From assembly GCA_009911365.1 (NCBI GenBank), contig QXXF01000005.1:202402-266401 (forward strand): DNA of 64,000 bases. The letters are read 5' to 3'. This DNA is from Clostridiales bacterium. Lineage in GTDB: Bacteria > Bacillota > Clostridia > Peptostreptococcales > Anaerovoracaceae. Both the position numbers and the translations under genes were made by a program. The notes under the pieces are model-generated. The model was not told where the DNA came from. It saw only the letters and a program-made list of their open reading frames with translations, and ran no database searches. Positions 1 through 8,355 of this stretch are shown here, one piece after another. Position 1 is the stretch's first letter, and each line of letters opens with the position of its first letter.

Positions 1-213
1 TCATGTGGATTGGCTTTCTACCTCGTTGGTTCTATGGATGCTCTGGAGGATGGTTATGGAATGCATGACATGGCATATGTGTTTTATGAAGAGTTCACCC
101 ATGGGAAACCTGGTCACATCCATGAAGATCCTCCTGGTAACAATTGTCATAGCTTTAGTCCTATGTGCCCGTATAATGGGAAACATGACGATTGCCCATA
201 TCATTCAAATTAA
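1..213 (+). CDS. C-terminal end of an unrecognised His/Cys-rich protein (partial)
   Basis: The reading frame is open from the first base of the window and stops at 211-213, so the start lies upstream. The visible 70 residues carry many potential metal ligands: HGKPGHIHEDPPGNN, CHSF, MCPYNGKHDDCPYHSN. This pattern and the hairpin terminator about 30 bases later suggest a real gene end rather than a chance frame. I do not recognise the family, and a metal-binding tail is only an inference from composition. An overlapping frame (5-277) is rejected because its composition is that of an out-of-frame shadow. Confidence 0.45.
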   Translation, partial: SCGLAFYLVGSMDALEDGYGMHDMAYVFYEEFTHGKPGHIHEDPPGNNCHSFSPMCPYNGKHDDCPYHSN

Positions 214-245
214 TAAAACTGTTATAAATAGTCAAGCAGGGATGT

Positions 246-270
246 ATAGCCTAGCTTGGCTATTATTTTG
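246..270 (+). terminator. Rho-independent terminator after the partial gene
   Basis: ATAGCC and GGCTAT form a 6-bp stem around a 6-base loop, followed by TATTATTTT. It lies downstream of the stop at 213 and before the MATE gene at 406. Confidence 0.55.
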
Positions 271-405
271 GAGGTAAAAATGATCTTTGGGTAGGGTTGC
301 CCTTTTGCCAAAAAAAGAGTATGGTAAGGGATACAGCTTTGTGTCCGCTTTGTTTGGCTATGGTACGGGTCGGGTGCAAAAATTTCAAGTTGAAAGGAAC
401 AGGAC

Positions 406-1791
406 ATGAGTGAAAACGCAGAAAAAAGGGATCAGCGCATCCATGACATGACAGCGGGCGATCCCAAAAAGCTGATATTGACATTCATGCTGCCTCTGAT
501 GGCAGGCAATTTCCTACAGCAGTTATATACGGTCATAGACGCGGCGATCGTAGGAAAAGGCGTCGGCGTGGACGCTCTGGCGGCTATTGGATCCACGGAT
601 TGGATTTACTGGTTCATGCTCTGGGCGGCAGTGGGATTTGGACAAGGCTTTTCCATATTGACCGCCAATTATTTTGGAGAGAAAAATGATTCCATGCTGA
701 GAAAAAGCGTCAATACGTCCCTTTGGCTCAGCCTTGCCGCTGGAACTGGGCTGGCAGTGATCGGAGTGGTTTTCGCGGGGCCCATGCTGCGGCTTTTGAA
801 TACACCAGAGAATATCTATCATTATGCCCATGTTTATATCATCATTATGTACATTGGCATTTTTGTGGTACAGCAGTACAATACGATTTCCTGTATCCTC
901 AGAGCATTGGGTGATAGCAAAACGCCATTTATCGCTCTGCTGATTTCTACGGTACTGAATATCAGTCTTGATCTTCTGTTCGTGCTGGTGTTCAAATGGG
1001 GCGTGGCCGGAGCGGCGGCAGCTAGCGGCATTGCTCAGTTGATTGCCTGCGTTTATTGTTTGATTGTGTTGCGCGGGATAGAACTTCTAAGATCTAGTGA
1101 GGAAGAGAAACGGCCTGATGGAAATTTGATAAAAAAAGTATGGGGTAGAGGTATTGCCACGGCATTCCAATATGCCATCATCGCTGTTGGTGGCATTGTG
1201 GTCCAATATGCCTTGAATTCGCTAGGCATGATATATGTGGCTGGATTCACTGCGACGAACAAGCTATATGGTGTGCTGGAAACAATTTCTCTGGCTATGG
1301 GCAGTGCCATGATGGTGTACACTAGTCAGAATTATGGGGCAAAAAATCTAGATCGGATCCGAAAAGGGACTAGGATCAGCTTGATTTTTGGGATTATCAC
1401 CTCTCTGATTATGGGCAGCATCATGATTATATTCGGAAAGCGGATTCTGATGCTGTTTATTTCAGCGGACGCGGCTATCGCGGGCGATGTTCTGGCGGTG
1501 GCTTATCGATATCTCTTTATCATGGGAGTTTTGCTGCTGGCCCTTTATGCGGTCAATACATATCGTTCCACTGTTATGGGAATGAACAGGATGATCCTAG
1601 TGGTGGTGGGCAGTGCTACTGAGTTAGTTTGCCGCGTGATCATGGCATTTTTGGTCATTAGGGTGATCGGTGAGCAAGGGATCTATTTTGTGGAAGTGAC
1701 CGCATGGATTGGTGCTGACTTGATTTTAGTCACCGGGTATTATGTGATCATGCATGGGATCAAGAAAAAAGACAGCGCATATGAAGCTTGA
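406..1791 (+). CDS. MATE family multidrug/sodium-coupled efflux transporter
   Basis: A 461-residue integral membrane protein of the MATE family, whose members export drugs or metabolites using a cation gradient. The length is typical. The N-terminal segment DPKKLILTFMLPLMAGNFLQQLY and the loop IVGKGVGVDALAAIGST match the conserved start of MATE proteins, and about twelve hydrophobic segments follow, with the second half beginning near the region ATAFQYAIIAVGG. AAAGGA lies 7 bases before the ATG. A second, convergent MATE gene lies immediately downstream, and the two share a hairpin between their ends. The substrate cannot be told from sequence. The two proteins are clearly different paralogues, not a recent duplication. 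Confidence 0.93.
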   Translation: MSENAEKRDQRIHDMTAGDPKKLILTFMLPLMAGNFLQQLYTVIDAAIVGKGVGVDALAAIGSTDWIYWFMLWAAVGFGQGFSILTANYFGEKNDSMLRKSVNTSLWLSLAAGTGLAVIGVVFAGPMLRLLNTPENIYHYAHVYIIIMYIGIFVVQQYNTISCILRALGDSKTPFIALLISTVLNISLDLLFVLVFKWGVAGAAAASGIAQLIACVYCLIVLRGIELLRSSEEEKRPDGNLIKKVWGRGIATAFQYAIIAVGGIVVQYALNSLGMIYVAGFTATNKLYGVLETISLAMGSAMMVYTSQNYGAKNLDRIRKGTRISLIFGIITSLIMGSIMIIFGKRILMLFISADAAIAGDVLAVAYRYLFIMGVLLLALYAVNTYRSTVMGMNRMILVVVGSATELVCRVIMAFLVIRVIGEQGIYFVEVTAWIGADLILVTGYYVIMHGIKKKDSAYEA

Positions 1792-1818
1792 GGACGCAGA
1801 GTTTTTATATGCCAATAG

Positions 1819-1852
1819 ACAGCCTGAACCTGAAACAAATGGTTCAGGCTGT
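1819..1852. terminator. Bidirectional terminator hairpin between convergent MATE genes
   Basis: ACAGCCTGAACC and GGTTCAGGCTGT form a perfect 12-bp stem with a 10-base loop. It sits between the stop at 1791 and the convergent stop at 1844, and overlaps the last codons of the minus-strand gene. The T tracts are weak on both sides, so it may act mostly as a transcript 3' end stabiliser. Confidence 0.7.
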
Positions 1853-3187
1853 TCCTTTGGGCAGCTGTTTCATACAGTGATGAAACAGCAGAACAGATAC
1901 TGCTGCGCCGATCAATTCTGTCACCCAGAACGCATGCCATACGCCGGTGGCTTGTAAAACCCGGCTTAGAGCAAAGGCAATGGGGATGAGGGCAATGTAT
2001 CGAATGATAGAAATCACTAGAGACGGCAACCCTTTTCCCAACCCTTCCAGGGTGCCGCATGTGATGACGGAGATTGCGGACACTAAAAAACCACAGCTGA
2101 TGAACCGCAAGGCCTCTATTCCAGCGGCAATGGTCTGGGGATTGGACGAGAACAAGCCCATCAATTGTTTGGGCAGCACCAGGCAGAGACTAGTTCCAAG
2201 AGCCATGATCAGCGCACTGAGCAAGAGTGCGGTCCCGTGGACGCATTTCACCCGGCCAAGTTCTCCTGCGCCGTAATTATAGCCCACCAAGGGCCGAATG
2301 CCTTGGACAATGCCGTTGGTAGTGAGGTAAATAAAGGTCTGCAGCTTGTAGTAAATTCCCAAGACCAGCACATGCGTCTGGGAAAATTCCGCCAAGATCC
2401 CATTGAGTGCCGTGATCAAAAGAGATGGCAGGGCCATGTTCAGCGTGGCCGGGATTCCCACTGCATATAGCCGTTCGCGGATCCTGCTGTCCATCATGGA
2501 GCGTTCTATCCTGATACGCACAGGCATCGGAGTTTTTAGAAATACAATGATATAAAAAACAAGGGTGATCCCCTGGCCGATGCCAGTTGCCAGAGCGGCC
2601 CCTTTGATTCCAAGTTCTGGAAAAAATCCAATGCCAAAGATCAGGATCGGATCTAAAATAATGTTAGCTAAGCACCCGATCATCATGCCAGCCATAGAAA
2701 CCTTCATCCTGCCCACGGCTTGGAAAATTTTTTCAAAGCACACGCCCACTGTGATCACCACGGAAAAGAGAAATACAATATAAGAATATTGGGTCCCATA
2801 GGAAAGGGTTTCCGCATCTGACGTGAACAACCCTAAAAACAATCTTGCGCTGGACAGGCATCCCGCAGTCAGCAGAATCCCGTGAAGTCCATTAAGAATC
2901 AGCCCTTGAGAAACGGACTGGTCAGCGGCTTTTGGGTTTTCCGCACCTAGGAAATAAGCGGCTGCGGCGTTGATGCCCACGCCAAAACCCACGGCCACGG
3001 CCATGACCAGATTTTGCAGGGGAAACACAAGAGACAGGGCGGTCATGGCGCTTTCGCTGATTTTAGCCACAAAGTAACTGTCCACGATATTGTAGAGCGC
3101 ATTCACCAGCATGGAAATGGCCATAGGAAAGGACATGGACAATACCAATGGGAGCACGGGTTTTTCTTTCATATAAAGTTGACTCAT
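1844..3187 (-). CDS. MATE family efflux transporter (second paralogue)
   Basis: A 447-residue MATE transporter, predicted to export small molecules across the cytoplasmic membrane. The start is placed at the ATG of MSQLYMKEKPVLPLV because AAAGGA lies 9 bases upstream; a longer frame to 3232 runs into the terminator hairpin at 3227-3282 and so cannot be the true start. The conserved MATE features are a PLVLSMSFPMAISMLVNALYNIVDSYFVA opening helix and a second-half start near GIPATLNMALPS. The gene is convergent with the MATE gene at 406-1791. Substrate unknown. Confidence 0.92.
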   Translation of the reverse strand: MSQLYMKEKPVLPLVLSMSFPMAISMLVNALYNIVDSYFVAKISESAMTALSLVFPLQNLVMAVAVGFGVGINAAAAYFLGAENPKAADQSVSQGLILNGLHGILLTAGCLSSARLFLGLFTSDAETLSYGTQYSYIVFLFSVVITVGVCFEKIFQAVGRMKVSMAGMMIGCLANIILDPILIFGIGFFPELGIKGAALATGIGQGITLVFYIIVFLKTPMPVRIRIERSMMDSRIRERLYAVGIPATLNMALPSLLITALNGILAEFSQTHVLVLGIYYKLQTFIYLTTNGIVQGIRPLVGYNYGAGELGRVKCVHGTALLLSALIMALGTSLCLVLPKQLMGLFSSNPQTIAAGIEALRFISCGFLVSAISVITCGTLEGLGKGLPSLVISIIRYIALIPIAFALSRVLQATGVWHAFWVTELIGAAVSVLLFHHCMKQLPKGTA

Positions 3188-3226
3188 GATCAGGGATTCC
3201 TTTCTTTTTTTGTATTCAATGAAAAA

Positions 3227-3282
3227 GGCCATAGACTTTACTGTTTAAAATCAGAAACAATAAAATCTATAGCCTCTTTTTT
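3227..3282. terminator. Bidirectional intrinsic terminator
   Basis: GGCCATAGA (3227-3235) pairs with TCTATAGCC (3266-3274) with one G-U, and the following bases are TCTTTTTTG on the plus strand; on the minus strand the stem is followed by TTTTTC. It would end transcripts of the minus-strand remnant at 3313-3530 and insulate the MATE gene. Confidence 0.7.
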
Positions 3283-3312
3283 GTCTGGCAGACATATGTG
3301 ACTTTATATATC

Positions 3313-3530
3313 CTACTCTTTTTTGCGCTGGCTGTCAATGGATTTTTTAATGGGCGATCCAAGCAGCTGTTTCAAATTGATGCTATAGGATTTTTGGTAC
3401 TCGCAGGCAAACGTATTGAGGAATGGCTTAGAATCAAGGGGGGTGAGCGTAGTAGGGTTCATCGAAGTGGTCGATGAATCCTATTTTTGTATAAGGAAAA
3501 CCCCATATTCCCGCCATTTTCTCTAAAGCT
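3313..3530 (-). pseudogene. Remnant of the C-terminal part of an unrecognised gene
   Basis: On the minus strand a coding-like segment reads IWGFPYTKIGFIDHFDEPYYAHP, then a six-base C run (plus-strand G run at 3438-3443) breaks the frame. Removing one C joins it to LDSKPFLNTFACEYQ and on through SINLKQLLGSPIKKS to a stop at 3313-3315. No start codon with a ribosome binding site is visible, and the region abuts the duplicated promoter at 3529. A terminator follows at 3282-3227, as expected for a gene end. The family is not recognised. The idea that this is a gene remnant rests on the protein-like composition in both segments. Confidence 0.35.
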
Positions 3531-3595
3531 TACCATTTGGTAACTATCCTACTTGAAAGTGCCGTCTTTACAATCTCGCAACCCACAGGCATAAT
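3529..3595 (+). promoter_or_regulatory. Promoter with two dyad operators (copy 1), probable HxlR-type control
   Basis: TTTACA (3567-3572) and CATAAT (3590-3595) are spaced by 17 bases, close to a consensus housekeeping promoter. Upstream are TTACC-ATTT-GGTAA and ACTT-GA-AAGT dyads within the string GTAACTATCCTACTT. Nearly the same block recurs at 4880-4946. An HxlR-family gene lies 1.4 kb downstream, so control by that family is a reasonable inference. The promoter points into the sirtuin pseudogene at 3624. Confidence 0.6.
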
Positions 3596-3623
3596 GAAGA
3601 CATGAACAGAGGGAGGCGAAAAA

Positions 3624-4003
3624 ATGACAGAGAGATCAAGAGATGACCTCAAGGGGGTCACTGAAAAGCTCCGGCAGGCGGACGCTGTGATCATCGGTGC
3701 GGGAGCGGGGCTTTCCACAGCTGCGGGCTTCACTTACGCAGGTGAACGCTTCCAAAAATATTTCCAAGATTTTATTGACCAATATGGATTTTCCGATATG
3801 TATTCCGCTGGGTTTTATCCCTTTGAAACGCCTGAGGAGCATTGGGCATAGCGGGCTGGCATCAGGCAGCAGAGCGGTACGGAGCGTTTCTAAAGCAGTA
3901 TCAGGGAAAAAAGTTGCTGCTTTTGGAGCTGGGCGTGGGCGGCAACACGCCGGGGATTATCAAATATCCGTTTTGGCAGATGACAATGAGAAAGATGGGT
4001 TAA
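3624..4003 (+). pseudogene. Decayed sirtuin (macrodomain-linked SIR2 family)
   Basis: The first 75 codons encode the NAD-binding start of the SirTM-type sirtuins: AVIIGAGAGLSTAAGFTYAGERF and FSDMYSAGFYPFETPEEHWA, then a stop at 3849-3851. A different frame from 3857 encodes the family's C-terminal end, WHQAAERYGAFLKQY and LELGVGGNTPGIIKYPFWQM, ending at 4003. The middle of the protein, including the catalytic His and zinc cysteines, is deleted, so the gene cannot make an active enzyme. In the known SirTM system such a sirtuin ADP-ribosylates a lipoyl carrier protein and a linked macrodomain hydrolase removes the modification. The macrodomain partner follows directly and is also broken. Confidence 0.85.
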
Positions 4004-4039
4004 AAACACGGAAAGAAAACAGGAAGGAGTGCGGACGCA

Positions 4040-4932
4040 ATGCGAGATTTGAAAACACAGGAACAGCGGCTGGGTTATTTGCTGGATGAACTGTGACAGA
4101 AACAGACAGTGTACGAAGATACTCCATTGCCGAAAATAAAGAAAGACAAGCGAGATCTGATGTGATCCTTTGTCAATGTAAGAATGCTGGAGCCGATCGC
4201 AGAGTCCTTTTTAGAAATCCAGGATCAGTTTCTTCAGGAAGAAGCCAGGGAAAAGGGGATCACAAAGGCGTGGGACCTGCCTGCTGTTGCGAAAGAATTT
4301 CATTGTCAAGATCTGCTGACACAACGGATCTCCCTGTGGAAGGGAGATATCACTACACTGGCGGCGGATGCGATTGTCAACGCCGCTAACTCCCAGATGC
4401 TGGGCTGTTTCGTGCCATGCTGCGGGTGCATTGACAATGCCATCCACACAGTTGCGAGCATCCAGCTGCGAGAGGCCTGCGGCAGACTCATGGTGCAGCA
4501 GGGGCATGAGGAAGAAACGGGCAAAGCAAAGGTCACGCCGGGTTTCAACCTTCCGAGCAAGTATGTGATTCATACAGTGGGACCGATCATCACAGGAACA
4601 TTGACAACAGAGGACTGCCAGTTGCTGGCGTCCTGCTATCGTTCCCGCCTGGAACTGGCGGCGGAACAAGGACTCAAAACCATCGTCTTTTGCTGTATTT
4701 CCACTGGAGAGTTTCGCTTCCCACGGGAAAAGCAGCGGAGATTGTCGTACGTACGGTCATGGAATTTTTAAAAACAGATCAGCAAATCAAAAAAGTGATT
4801 TTTAATGTGTTTCAGCAGGAAGATTATAAAATTTATCAAAGGATTTGGACGCAGAGGAAAAGCGTGGAATTACACAAAACTTACCATAAAGTAACTATCC
4901 CACTTAAAAGTGCTGTCTTTACAACGATGTAG
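4040..4932 (+). pseudogene. Broken protein-ADP-ribose hydrolase (macrodomain)
   Basis: An ATG at 4040 behind AGGAAGGAG opens MRDLKTQEQRLGYLLDEL, which hits TGA at 4094-4096 and again after KKDKRDLM. The same frame then runs through a recognisable macrodomain: ISLWKGDITTLAADAIVNAAN, MLGCFVPCCGCIDNAIH, KVTPGFNLPSKYVIHTVGPI. A frame change in the CCC at 4720-4722 is needed to continue into KAAEIVVRTVMEFL and VIFNVFQQEDYKIYQRI. Two stops plus a frameshift make this a pseudogene. It is the normal partner of the sirtuin just upstream; both having decayed together suggests that loss of one removed the need for the other. Confidence 0.87.
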
Positions 4933-4946
4933 ATAACATGCATAAT
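4880..4946 (+). promoter_or_regulatory. Promoter with dyad operators (copy 2)
   Basis: A second copy of the block at 3529-3595: TTTACA (4918-4923), 17-base spacer, CATAAT (4941-4946), with GTAACTATCCCACTT and a perfect CACTT-AA-AAGTG dyad upstream. The -35 and -10 hexamers and the dyads are conserved while the spacer differs. It has no gene in its own direction: 30 bases on, it faces the 3' end of the HxlR gene. A gene formerly driven by it may have been lost. Confidence 0.55.
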
Positions 4947-4973
4947 GAAGAGACGGTAAGGAAAGTGAACGAA

Positions 4974-5309
4974 TCAGCCAGCGGCGACACGATTTTTGTA
5001 AGCGATGCCCCAAGCGGTCATAGAATCTAAAACAGGCTGAAGGCTCATGCCGATTTCAGTCAAAGCGTACTCCACTCTTGGCGGTACTTCTGGATACACT
5101 GTCCGCAAAACAAGGTCAGCGGACTCCATATCTCGGAGATTGCTGGTCAGGACTTTCTGAGAAATCCCGGCAAGAGAGCGCATTAGTTCGTTAAACCGTT
5201 TGGTTCCATCCAGAAGATCACGGATGATGAGAACCTTCCATTTATTCCCGATGAGCTGGAGCGTCGTTTCCACAGGGCATGCGGGGAGTGGCTTGGATTT
5301 GGTAGGCAT
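4974..5309 (-). CDS. HxlR family winged-helix transcriptional regulator
   Basis: A 111-residue MarR-like DNA-binding protein of the HxlR family. Family hallmarks are CPVETTLQLIGNKWKVLIIRDLL and the recognition-helix region GISQKVLTSNLRDMESADLV followed by the beta-wing PPRVEYALTEIG. The single Cys near the N terminus (ACPVE) is the position used for thiol or quinone sensing in some relatives such as YodB; that role is an inference here. The start at MPTKSK is chosen because AAAGGA lies 9 bases upstream. It is divergent from the flavin/Fe-S protein at 5387, and the 77-base gap contains a CGATA...TATCG dyad that could be its operator. The duplicated dyads at 3529 and 4880 are other candidate targets. 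Confidence 0.9.
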   Translation of the reverse strand: MPTKSKPLPACPVETTLQLIGNKWKVLIIRDLLDGTKRFNELMRSLAGISQKVLTSNLRDMESADLVLRTVYPEVPPRVEYALTEIGMSLQPVLDSMTAWGIAYKNRVAAG

Positions 5310-5386
5310 AATCAAGATTCCTTTCTGTAATGTAAAACGCAATCGATAACTCAGTATATCGCAATTTGCGAAGGAGGTAAAGAATA

Positions 5387-5995
5387 ATGAACGAGAAAGC
5401 GCGAAAATATGTGGATCTTTTCCGGCAAGTCAAAATCGCGTCCGCAGGGACCGTGGACGAACAGGGGTGTCCGCAGAGCAGGATCATCAACGTCATGATC
5501 GCAGCAGACGAAGGCATGTACATTGTGACAGCCAAGGGGAAGCCTTTTTACAAGCAATTGACAGAAACGGGGAAAATCGCCCTCAGTGCCATGTGCCCGG
5601 ACTGCCAGTCCCTAAAATTCACAGGGAGCGTTAAACAAGCGGACAAGGAATGGGTGGACCGGGTATTTGAGCAAAACCCAGGGATGAATGAGGTTTATCC
5701 AGGAGAAACGAGAAATGCGCTGGAAGCTTTTCTGATTTACGAAGGAAGCGGAGAATGGTTCGATCTCCTTCGCTATCCCGTCACCCGGGAAACCTTCGCC
5801 TATGGCAGGGAAGAAGAGCCTGCGGGGTTTGTGATCGAAGAATCTTGTATCAGCTGCGGAGCCTGCCTGGCGGTCTGTCCGCAGCAGTGCGTCATGGAAG
5901 GAAAACCGTATAAAATCACATGGGCGCACTGCCTCCAATGCGGAGCGTGCGCAGAAGCGTGCCCGGCGGGCGCAGTGAAACGGCTTCACCCTTAA
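5387..5995 (+). CDS. Pyridoxamine-phosphate-oxidase-fold flavin protein fused to a 2x[4Fe-4S] ferredoxin domain
   Basis: 202 residues. The N-terminal 125 or so residues resemble the split-barrel FMN-binding fold of pyridoxamine 5'-phosphate oxidase relatives (KIASAGTVDEQGCPQSRIINVM, then GMYIVTAKGKPFYKQL). The C-terminal part carries two [4Fe-4S] ferredoxin motifs, CISCGACLAVCP and CLQCGACAEACP. A redox role using FMN and iron-sulfur clusters is likely; the substrate is unknown. AAGGAGG precedes the ATG. It is divergent from the HxlR gene, a common arrangement for genes controlled by that regulator, and is followed by the OpuB-type transporter operon. Confidence 0.85.
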   Translation: MNEKARKYVDLFRQVKIASAGTVDEQGCPQSRIINVMIAADEGMYIVTAKGKPFYKQLTETGKIALSAMCPDCQSLKFTGSVKQADKEWVDRVFEQNPGMNEVYPGETRNALEAFLIYEGSGEWFDLLRYPVTRETFAYGREEEPAGFVIEESCISCGACLAVCPQQCVMEGKPYKITWAHCLQCGACAEACPAGAVKRLHP

Positions 5996-6040
5996 GACGC
6001 AAGGAGAAATGGGAAAAATCGTCAATGAGGAGGCTATGAT

Positions 6041-6685
6041 TTGGAATTTTTAAAAGAAGTGATTCAGCTTTACATACAGAGAAGCGACTGGTTCGCCCAG
6101 CTCATTGGGGAACATATCCTGCTGTCCGCCATCGCTATTATTTTGGCGGGAAGCATTGGCCTGCTGCTGGGCATCTGGATCGCGGAGCATGAAAAAATCG
6201 CCCCGCCAGTATTGGGCATCGCGAATGTGTTTTATACTATCCCATCCATTTCCCTGTTGGGGATGCTGATCCCTTTTCTGGGGATCGGCAATGGAACCGC
6301 GGTAGCGGCACTGACTATTTACGGGATCATGCCTATGGTAAGAAACACTTACGCGGGTCTAAAGGGAGTCAGCCAAGATGTGATTACGGCGGCTTACGGC
6401 ATGGGAAGCACAGATTTCCAAGTGATGACCAAGATCAAGCTTCCACTGGCTCTGGGCGTGATCATCGCCGGGGTCCGCAACATGGTGGTCATGACCATTT
6501 CCGTGGCAGCCATTGCTTCCTTTATCGGGGCCGGCGGCCTGGGGGTGGCAATTTACCGAGGCATCACGATTTATGACACAGCTATGACATTTGGCGGGAG
6601 TTTTCTCATTGCGCTGATCGCATTGGTGAGCGACCTCCTGCTGGGGCATTTCGAAAAAAGGATCAAGAGAAAGAGAGGAATTTGA
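6041..6685 (+). CDS. OpuB-type ABC transporter permease (choline/glycine betaine class)
   Basis: 214-residue membrane permease of the osmoprotectant/choline (OpuBB/OpuBD, ProW) type. It has about six hydrophobic segments and the EAA-loop region AAYGMGSTDFQVMTKIKLPLA that contacts the ATPase. The start is a TTG at 6041, with AGGAGG 10 bases before it; the nearby ATG at 6036 is out of frame and stops after five codons. It is the first gene of a permease, binding protein, ATPase set at 6041-8343. Compatible-solute or choline uptake is the family role; the actual ligand is not shown by sequence. Confidence 0.9.
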   Translation: MEFLKEVIQLYIQRSDWFAQLIGEHILLSAIAIILAGSIGLLLGIWIAEHEKIAPPVLGIANVFYTIPSISLLGMLIPFLGIGNGTAVAALTIYGIMPMVRNTYAGLKGVSQDVITAAYGMGSTDFQVMTKIKLPLALGVIIAGVRNMVVMTISVAAIASFIGAGGLGVAIYRGITIYDTAMTFGGSFLIALIALVSDLLLGHFEKRIKRKRGI

Positions 6686-6686
6686 C

Positions 6687-7601
6687 ATGAAAACAGCAAA
6701 AAAATTAATCGCATTGACACTAACGCTCCTGATGGTACTGGCTTTTACTGCCTGTGGCAGCGGCCCAGAGGCAAAGGGGCCGATCAAAATCGCTACAAAG
6801 CCTATGACCGAGCAATATATCCTAGGAGAAATGCTAAAGCTGCTTATTGAGGAAAAGACTGACTACACGGCGGAAATCACAAAAGGCGTGGGCGGCGGGA
6901 CCAGCAATATCCAGCCAGCTATGGAAAAGGGCGACTTTGACCTTTATCCCGAATACACTTCCAGCGGATGGATGATGGTGCTAAAGCACGATTCCGCGGG
7001 GGTGAGCGATGAGGAAATGTTTGAAAAACTCCAATCCGAGTACAGTGAAAAATATGGCATGACTTGGGTAGGGCTTTATGGATTCAACAACACCTTCACC
7101 ATTGCGGTTAGTAAAAAGACCGCGGACCAATATCATCTGAAAACCGGATCCGACTTGGCAAAGGTGTCGGACAAGTTGGTATTTGGCGGAAACCCAGATT
7201 ATATAGAGCGGGCAGATGGCTTTCCTGCGCTGTGCGATATTTATGGGTACGAGTTCAAGGATGTGAAAGACATTGATATTGGTCTGAAGTACCAAGCACT
7301 GGAAAAGGGGGACATTGACGTGACAAATGGATTCACTACCGATGCCCAGCTGAGCCGGGACACAGTGCGTGTCTTGGAGGATGACAAGCATTACCAAGTG
7401 AACTATTTTTGTTCCACGGTTGTCAGAGAAGACGCATTGGAAACGTACCCAGAATTAAAAGAAACGCTGATGCTGATGGATGGCATCTTGACGGACCGGG
7501 AAATGGCAGGCTTAAATGACCAAGTAGAAAACCAAGGCAAGGAAGATGTTGACGTGGCACGGGAATTTCTTGCGGAGAAAGGCCTTGTGAAAGGAGAATA
7601 A
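6687..7601 (+). CDS. OpuB-type substrate-binding lipoprotein
   Basis: 304-residue extracellular binding protein of the glycine betaine/choline class. The N terminus MKTAKKLIALTLTLLMVLAFTACGSG is a lipoprotein signal with lipobox FTAC, so Cys23 should be lipidated and anchor the protein outside the membrane. The mature part shows the OpuAC-like pattern IKIATKPMTEQYILGEMLKLLIE and GGGTSNIQPAMEKGDFDLYPEYTSSG. It follows the permease by one base and the ATPase follows one base after it, so translation is probably coupled. Confidence 0.92.
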   Translation: MKTAKKLIALTLTLLMVLAFTACGSGPEAKGPIKIATKPMTEQYILGEMLKLLIEEKTDYTAEITKGVGGGTSNIQPAMEKGDFDLYPEYTSSGWMMVLKHDSAGVSDEEMFEKLQSEYSEKYGMTWVGLYGFNNTFTIAVSKKTADQYHLKTGSDLAKVSDKLVFGGNPDYIERADGFPALCDIYGYEFKDVKDIDIGLKYQALEKGDIDVTNGFTTDAQLSRDTVRVLEDDKHYQVNYFCSTVVREDALETYPELKETLMLMDGILTDREMAGLNDQVENQGKEDVDVAREFLAEKGLVKGE

Positions 7602-7602
7602 C

Positions 7603-8343
7603 GTGGACATGATTCGATTGGACCATGTGAGCAAGAGCTTTGATGGAAAAAAGATATTAGGCGATTTCAGCATTTCTGTAAACAAAGGGGAATTTTTGAC
7701 TGTCATCGGTCGCTCAGGATGCGGGAAAACAACGATGCTGAAAAGCATGAACGGCTTGCACTGGCCGGACAGTGGGAAGGTCTTCGTGGAAGGCAGGGAG
7801 CTGACGCAAAGCAATGTGATCGAAATCAGGCGCACCATTGGCTATGTGATCCAAAACCGGGGGCTGTTTCCCCACATGACCGTGGAAAAAAACATCACAT
7901 ACGTGCCAGTGATCAGCGGCAAAAAGAACAAAGCTGAAAATCGGGAGTTGGCTCTCAAGCTTTTGAAAACCGTGGGACTGGATGAAGACTCGCTTCTCCG
8001 ATATCCATCGGAGCTTTCTGGAGGCCAGCAGCAGCGGGTAGGGATCGCCCGGGCCTTAGCATCTGACCCGAAAATCATGCTCATGGACGAACCTTTTGGC
8101 GCTTTAGATGAAATCACTCGGCAAGCGATGCAGGATGAAATCATGAAGCTGCATCAAAAATTGGGGATCACTATTGTTTTTATCACCCACGATATCCGAG
8201 AAGCGATGAAACTGGGAGATCGGATCCTAGTGATGGATCAAGGAAAAATCCTCCAGCTGGACAAGCCGGAGGTGATCCAAAAGCACCCGACCCACCCTTT
8301 TGTGAAGGAATTGATTGGGGCGGGAAGCCGGGAGCAGCTATAG
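7603..8343 (+). CDS. OpuB-type ABC transporter ATP-binding protein
   Basis: 246-residue ATPase of the ProV/OpuBA class. Walker A is GRSGCGKTT, the signature is LSGGQQQRVGIARAL, Walker B is IMLMDEPFGALDE, and the switch His is in FITHDIREAM. The C-terminal CBS pair found in ionic-strength-sensing OpuA/OpuCA members is missing, so activity is probably not gated by that route. The start is a GTG at 7603, with AAGGAG in the tail of the preceding gene. It completes the importer with the permease and lipoprotein upstream. Confidence 0.93.
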   Translation: MDMIRLDHVSKSFDGKKILGDFSISVNKGEFLTVIGRSGCGKTTMLKSMNGLHWPDSGKVFVEGRELTQSNVIEIRRTIGYVIQNRGLFPHMTVEKNITYVPVISGKKNKAENRELALKLLKTVGLDEDSLLRYPSELSGGQQQRVGIARALASDPKIMLMDEPFGALDEITRQAMQDEIMKLHQKLGITIVFITHDIREAMKLGDRILVMDQGKILQLDKPEVIQKHPTHPFVKELIGAGSREQL

Positions 8344-8355
8344 TGACGCATTGCT

